Assembly (NCBI RefSeq): GCF_007655135.1
Contig: NC_045130.1
Span: 2,170,001 to 2,234,000 of the forward strand
From: Punica granatum
Lineage: Eukaryota > Streptophyta > Magnoliopsida > Myrtales > Lythraceae
Direction of reading: 5' to 3'
DNA length: 64,000 bases
Shown here: piece by piece, positions 58,936 through 64,000 of the stretch
Position numbering within the stretch: position 1 is the stretch's first letter
Layout of the letters: every line of letters begins with the position of its first letter
Made by a program: the position numbers and the translations under genes
Notes under the pieces: generated by a model
Seen by the model: the letters and a program-made list of their open reading frames with translations, nothing else
Database searches by the model: none
What the model was told of the DNA's origin: nothing

Positions 58936-61157
58936 GGAATTCTGATAGCAAAATGATGGGAGTAATTGGTAGTTTGATGATACATGTGCGACTGCTTTGA
59001 AATGGTGTGAGAAATTCTGCAATTCTAATCCAAGGAGTTTATGGAATAGCCACTGGAAAACGGGATTCATACCACAGTATAAAGCAAAAGGTAGTGTAGC
59101 ATAAAGACTAGCAGACCGAAGCCACTTAGGCTTGAAAATTGTTGCACCATGTTGATTGGTTTTATGGAGTCCTTGGAGGTGATCACGTTCTCTTGAGAAC
59201 AGTATTACTGGGGACATTTGTTAGGAAGGGGAAAATTTCTTAGATGTTCCCCCCCTTAACAGGTAGATGATTATTATAGGCACCCTTTGCTTAAAGGTAT
59301 GGGAGATTCGCAGCTGTAAATGTGACTTTTTCTCTATTTATCTCAAAGGACAGAGCATGACTGACTGGATCTTATGTAAACTCATTTCTTTGTTAATTCT
59401 TCTCGCTGGAGATTCTGAGTAAGCCTGCCTTCATTCTCTTTTTCTTCCCTGCAGAAATTGGATTTCAAGTTTCCTTTGACTGTATCCTGTGTTCACTTCA
59501 TATGCTCGGCTGTTGGAGCTTCCCTGGTTATCAAGGTGTTGAAGCTCAAACCTTTGATAATGGTTGACCCTGAAGATCGCTGGAGAAGGATCTTCCCAAT
59601 GTCTTTTGTCTTTTGCATAAACATAGTTTTGGGGAACGTGAGCTTGCGATATATCCCAGTCTCTTTCATGCAGACCATAAAGTCATTTACTCCTGCAACC
59701 ACAGGTCAGGTCTTGCAAATACTCAAAGCAAGTTCATTCCGCAGATCCGCTAGGTCTCTAAAGTTTTGTGTGTTTTTGCATGATGCATCGCTAACTGATG
59801 AAAAAATGTCTTCTCACAGTTGTTCTTCAGTGGCTTGTGTGGAGCAAGTACTTTGATTGGCGTATATGGACTTCTTTAATACCCATTGTCGGAGGAATTC
59901 TTCTTACATCCATTACAGAACTCAGTTTTAACATGTTTGGATTTTGTGCTGCCTTGTTTGGCTGCCTAGCTACTTCAACAAAGACCATTCTTGCTGAGTC
60001 TCTATTGCATGGGTACAAGTTTGACAGGTAATTTTGTTGTTCTTGTTGTCCATGTCAGTGGCTTTCTAATGTTTTTTAAATGTGTATATTCATCTAAAAT
60101 TTAATTTGGCTGTATGAATATCTTTGCTCTCAGATTAAGTGTCTACTAGCAAGTGGCTTTGGATTCTTTTATACAATGACTTTCCAGTTATGCTTTTTGC
60201 TTGTATATTTTTGCTTGCATTTTACGCAGCAAATCAATCACTGACTTTTCCACTTCTGTTGGTTCTTGTCACTAATTAGCATAAACACTGTGTACTACAT
60301 GGCACCATTCGCGACCATGATCTTGGCTGTCCCAGCAATGCTTCTGGAAGGTTCTGGGGTCATCCTGTGGTTTCAAACTCATGACTCGATTGTCTCCTCT
60401 CTTATCATCATATTCAGCTCGGGGGTTTTGGCCTTTTGCCTAAATTTCTCTATTTTTTACGTCATTCATTCAACCACTGCTGTGACTTTCAATGTCGCTG
60501 GAAACCTCAAGGTGAGTTGCAAGATTAGACTGGCATTTTATTTTGATTGCCGTATGTCAAATCCTGTTATTGCCTACAATCTAGCCTCCAATGTAACGTT
60601 AAGATGTACTTCACTAAATGACTTGCTTTGTTCAGAACCATATTAGAAAGCACACTGGCTGATTTATAACTTTCAAAAAGAAGTTGCTTTGCTAAAAAGT
60701 ACCTGAATTATGACAGTTCAATTAAAGAACTTGCTGTTTCAAATGCAGAATGATCTTACCGGACTGGCCATGAAAAATTCTTGGATCGTTATCTGTGTAG
60801 TTAATTGTTCCATATTTTCAATTCGATGAAATATTAAGAAAAATTAGAAATTATAATGGGAAAGATAAACTCAATTCTTGAGTCTTCCATGAAAAACTTT
60901 TTTTTTCCCCCTCATGTATATAGGTGGCTGTTGCTGTCTTGGTATCTTGGTTGATTTTCCGGAATCCAATCTCGGGCCTGAATGCCGTGGGATGTGCTAT
61001 CACACTGATGGGGTGCACATTCTATGGGTATGTGAGGCACAAGCTATCCCAGTCCCACCACCCGCCACCGAGCACTCCCAGGACCCCGCGGACACCACGG
61101 AGCCGTGTCGAGTTGCTCCCTCTTGTAAATAATGACAAGCTAGACGACAAAGTGTAA
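58213..61157 (+). CDS. Golgi UDP-galactose transporter (UDP-GalT1/GONST5-like)
   Basis: This is a nucleotide-sugar transporter of the NST-KT/TPT group that exchanges UDP-galactose across the Golgi membrane for glycan synthesis. Exons 58213-58323, 59455-59704, 59820-60027, 60280-60511 and 60924-61157 join in phase to 344 residues with about 10 membrane helices. Signatures are QWWAFNVTVIIMNKWIFQKL, VKFPLTVSC-like DFKFPLTVSCVHFICSAVGA, DPEDRWRRIFPMSFVFCINI, NVSLRYIPVSFMQTIKSFTP, FGCLATSTKTILAESLLHGY, AVTFNVAGNLKVAVAVLVSW and NAVGCAITLMGCTFYGYVRH. The cytosolic tail has TPRTPRTPRSRVELLPLVN. It is very close to Arabidopsis At1g77610 as I recall it. Intron 1 holds a 36-base poly-G run. Confidence 0.94.
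58898..58933 (+). repeat. 36-base poly-G run in intron 1
   Basis: Uninterrupted G homopolymer in the first intron of the UDP-galactose transporter gene. Such a long G run is rare in plant genomes and can form G-quadruplexes. The exact length is doubtful because such runs sequence poorly. Confidence 0.9.
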
Positions 61158-62423
61158 TTTCTCTAGGCGAGCTGCGGGGAAGGGAGAAAGGAAGTAGTTA
61201 CTACTAGAGAAGAGACGAGGGGAGGAGATACAGATTTTTAACCTTTTCTTATATTAGATTTACATGAGAACATTATTTAGGGTATGCTTTCTTGGTTCTT
61301 TTTTTTTCTCTGTGGGTAAATGATAGGAGAACCTTGAGTTACATTGTTCTTTTACCTTAATTATATAGGATGCATTTGATATTAACCAATATTTATATCA
61401 TTGCGTCTTCTGTTTCGAGCTGATCGGTTTTTTGTTAGCGAAAGTGCATGTGATCCGTAGGTCTGAAGGGATGTATGTGCTTTCTCTAGGTAAGGAGGAA
61501 CCATTACAGAAAGTTCGAGTGCCACGTACATCTTGGATGAGTCCTCTTCAAGGCTCTTGTCTTTGACCAGGACCAACGATGCTGACTTTTCAAAATCCTC
61601 GGATCTGGTCCAAGTCTCGTGCTGTCAGGTTCATGACACTTCCACTAAGGCTAGGGAGGACATTGAACCGATCAAATCATTAACTATGTTATTCATGGTT
61701 TTTGACGAGTCCAACTACTTTCATATTTACAAGACATGAACAGACAGTTCAGGCTGATTCTTTGGGCAGCCAGTTGGTTTCTGTAGATCAATGTCGTCGA
61801 ATTGGATATCTTTTCATGGACCGATTGAAAAATCTACATAGCTTATTGGGAAGAAAAGGAGAATCAAAGAGAAGATTTCTGTAGTAGAATACATGAACAG
61901 ATGAATCGGCGAGAGAAGGATATGAATAAGGAAAATTTGTCATGCTATTTCCTCAAATTTCTTCAATAATTAGAGAAGTAGAGCCTCCACAGAATCACCT
62001 ACACTAACTTGACTACGGCTCTTGGATCAGAATGCCTCTCATCGCTTCTGCAAATCTTTGCACATCCACCCGGAGCTCGTCTAAACCGCAGCCTCAGGAG
62101 CTCTACAGACTGAAGAGAAAGTCCTGAGTTGCAGAACTCCTTGAAATCACTGAAGCAATTCCGCGGTTGATTAGCTCATTTCAGTTTAGTATTGGCAGCA
62201 GTGACCATTACCTAAATAAGAATAATCAGCACGAGCTTTACAGCCGTGAAGCACAGGCCACATCAGATCCTCTGACCTGTGCCAATTACTGAGTTTTGAC
62301 AAATCTATCAGACATTTTCCGACATTGGATGGTTATAAATCACCAGGGTCCATCTCTTCTGGAGCCCCAGTGGACATTTTTTGGTGTAAAACAGAGGGGT
62401 TGCCCACAGATCCTCCAGTTCTA
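61158..62423. other. Convergent 3' spacer
   Basis: Holds the 3' ends of the UDP-galactose transporter (+) and the ELG1-like gene (-). No coding feature recognised. Confidence 0.5.
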
Positions 62424-63132
62424 CTACCCGTTTTTGGCCTCGGTTGATTGAGATTCACTATTTCCCAAAATGCTAAACTCATCGAGCATGGAAATCTCTT
62501 CAGAAGATAACATCATAGTGCCCGTGCTTAGATAGTGTCGGGTAGTCCTTCCCCTGCATGGAAAGACTAAATTATGATCTACTTAGATGATTAATATTCG
62601 ACATTGACCATTAAAAATGGGAGAGAAGAAAACTAGTTTTCCAAACCAGTAAAGGCTTCAGTAATGTTTGGTACAAAGGAATGGAAACAGAGTTGCAATC
62701 TAAAGGATTTTGTATCGCTTTCTTGGGTCCCCCTTTGGTATGAAACTAGAAACAGGATAGAAATGAATTAACCAGTGAAATGCAATTGTTCTTTATGGCC
62801 ATTCTGTTTTATTCAGCTCCTTGCCAATCTTAACATTACAAGCATGGGAATAATATGATATGCTTGACAGTGAGAATACATACCTCCGCCTCTTCGTCTT
62901 GTCCATGCCTTGAGACAGACGGGAAGCTTCTCTTCTCGAAATATTCCCTAATGAAGAAAGATACTCATGGAATGTGTAGCCTCTCAAGGATAAACACGTT
63001 CTCGGAGGAATCAGAGATTGAACCACATCCATGAGGCATGACTTTGCTTCTCTGTGATAAATAGACCAAAAATTAAACAAATTGACCGTTAAATTATCAC
63101 AGAATTACAAATTTTAGTTCAAGATAACCCTA

Positions 63133-63167
<35 letters not shown>

Positions 63168-64000
63168 CCAACTCTAACAGATGGGAAATATAAGTTTCTT
63201 GAAAAATGAAACAACAAAAGACTATTTGCGGGAGCAAAGTGCGTTAAGATGGAAATTTGATGCCAATATGTCAAGTGGAAATCTTGGTCAATGCCATAAG
63301 ATATCATAAGTCCTACCTATGTTTGATATCCATCTATGATAAATATGAAAACATAGATATACCTTCTTGAAGTTTCATCTGTGTTTGGAGGATTCAATCT
63401 CTGACCCATTCCACCATCTAGACTAAAACTAGATCCTCTCATATCCCTGAGAATCATGTTAGCTAAGGCCATCTTGTCATTTGTCAAAGACAATATCTCT
63501 GAGGTCAAATCCACCGTTTGCTTGCCATCAAGGTTATTCAAACCAACAGCAGCGATATCTTTTGCATAAGAGCAGAACCCATGCTGAAACATTGTGGATG
63601 TCATCTGCCATTGCTCATGACACCAACCAAAGAATTCTGGTTCCTCAGAAGCAAATGTCCTAGGATCCAAACAATCCTGCAAATTAAACCAAAATGCCAA
63701 TTATACAAAAAGTAACTCCAGAAAAATGGATAATTAAGACAGGAAACAGTGAAATGATACTTACACTCATTACTGCTCCACACCGGCAAAGTAACGTATC
63801 AGATTGTGAAATTAGGTTGCTCATTCCACTGGCTTCTCGTATGATCCTCAAAGCATCTCTCTCTTCAGTTGAGACATACTTTCTCAAATCCTTTACACGA
63901 AGTCTTTTCCATGATTCATGTACCACATCAGGCACTGATCTTCTCCTAAAATCCATGCGGCTGCACTCATCCATCACATCATGTCCTCTTCCAGTAGCTT
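62424..64000 (-). CDS. ELG1: ELG1/ATAD5-like AAA+ protein, C-terminal part
   Basis: ELG1/ATAD5 is the large subunit of an alternative clamp loader that unloads PCNA and protects the genome during replication. Only the C-terminal exons are in the window: 63765-64000 (open at the edge), 63363-63676, 62884-63051 and 62424-62553, all in phase to a TAG. Conserved plant segments are VVHESWKRLRVKDLRKYVST, EPEFFGWCHEQWQMTSTMFQ, HGFCSYAKDIAAVGLNN, YTFHEYLSSLGNISRREASR and RHYLSTGTMMLSSEEISMLD. The AAA+ core would lie beyond 64000. I assign it by memory of the plant homologue (Arabidopsis At1g77620, AtELG1). Its position next to the At1g77610-like gene supports this. Confidence 0.75.
63138..63162. repeat. 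(AT)n microsatellite in ELG1-like intron
   Basis: About 25 bp of alternating AT in the intron between exons 63363-63676 and 62884-63051. Confidence 0.85.

Noticed and set aside
58858..59217. Minus-strand frame with poly-Pro
   Set aside because: Translation artefact of the poly-G run in an intron.
1..64000. CRISPR arrays, operons, phage or bacterial mobile elements
   Set aside because: None seen. The sequence is plant nuclear DNA with spliced genes, and the regular repeats are microsatellites or short tandem duplications.

Overview
The window is nuclear DNA from a flowering plant, almost certainly a core eudicot. It is AT-rich with long intergenic spaces, the genes have many GT-AG introns, and several products are plant-specific: PsbS, LITTLE ZIPPER, a plastid DUF2499 protein, CYP76-type P450 and BASS transporters. 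GA/CT microsatellites, MITEs, SINEs and Copia remnants are common. The species cannot be fixed from sequence alone. All exon coordinates were set by eye from splice consensus, reading phase and family similarity.

Layout. 1-1775: 5' part of an armadillo-repeat kinesin (ARK) gene on the minus strand. 1.8-13.0 kb: a gene-poor desert holding MITE-like AT-rich repeats, a 79-bp tandem duplication and a decayed Copia gag. 13.0-20 kb: a ZPR microprotein (+), a plastid DUF2499 protein (-) and a BASS-family sodium/metabolite cotransporter (-). 20-23.8 kb: MITEs, including an 821-bp inverted-repeat element with a 9-bp target duplication. 23.8-32.1 kb: a TPX2-like protein (+) and the AP-5 complex beta subunit (+). 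32.85-34.7 kb: a decayed partial duplicate of the AP5B1 3' half, then a truncated Copia element with a recognisable primer-binding site.

35-39.3 kb: a CYP76-type P450 (+) with one apparent frameshift and an extra intron, followed by a heavily decayed P450 relic. 39.7 kb: a zinc-ribbon protein (-). 42.0-56.1 kb is the most dynamic part. It has intact psbS (+), a decayed SGT-like TPR gene (-), a second truncated psbS (+) joined directly to a truncated SGT (-), and an SGT-like gene (-) with a complete reading frame. This reads as tandem duplication of a psbS-SGT unit followed by deletion. 58.2-64 kb: a UDP-galactose transporter (+) converging on the 3' end of an ELG1/ATAD5-like gene (-) that runs off the window. 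I recall the same pair as neighbours in Arabidopsis (At1g77610/At1g77620).

The genes are unrelated housekeeping and metabolic loci: microtubules and spindle, plastid transport and photoprotection, Golgi sugar transport, trafficking, replication. There is no operon-like system. The notable biology is genome dynamics: tandem duplication, pseudogenisation and chimeric joins around psbS/SGT, AP5B1 and CYP76.
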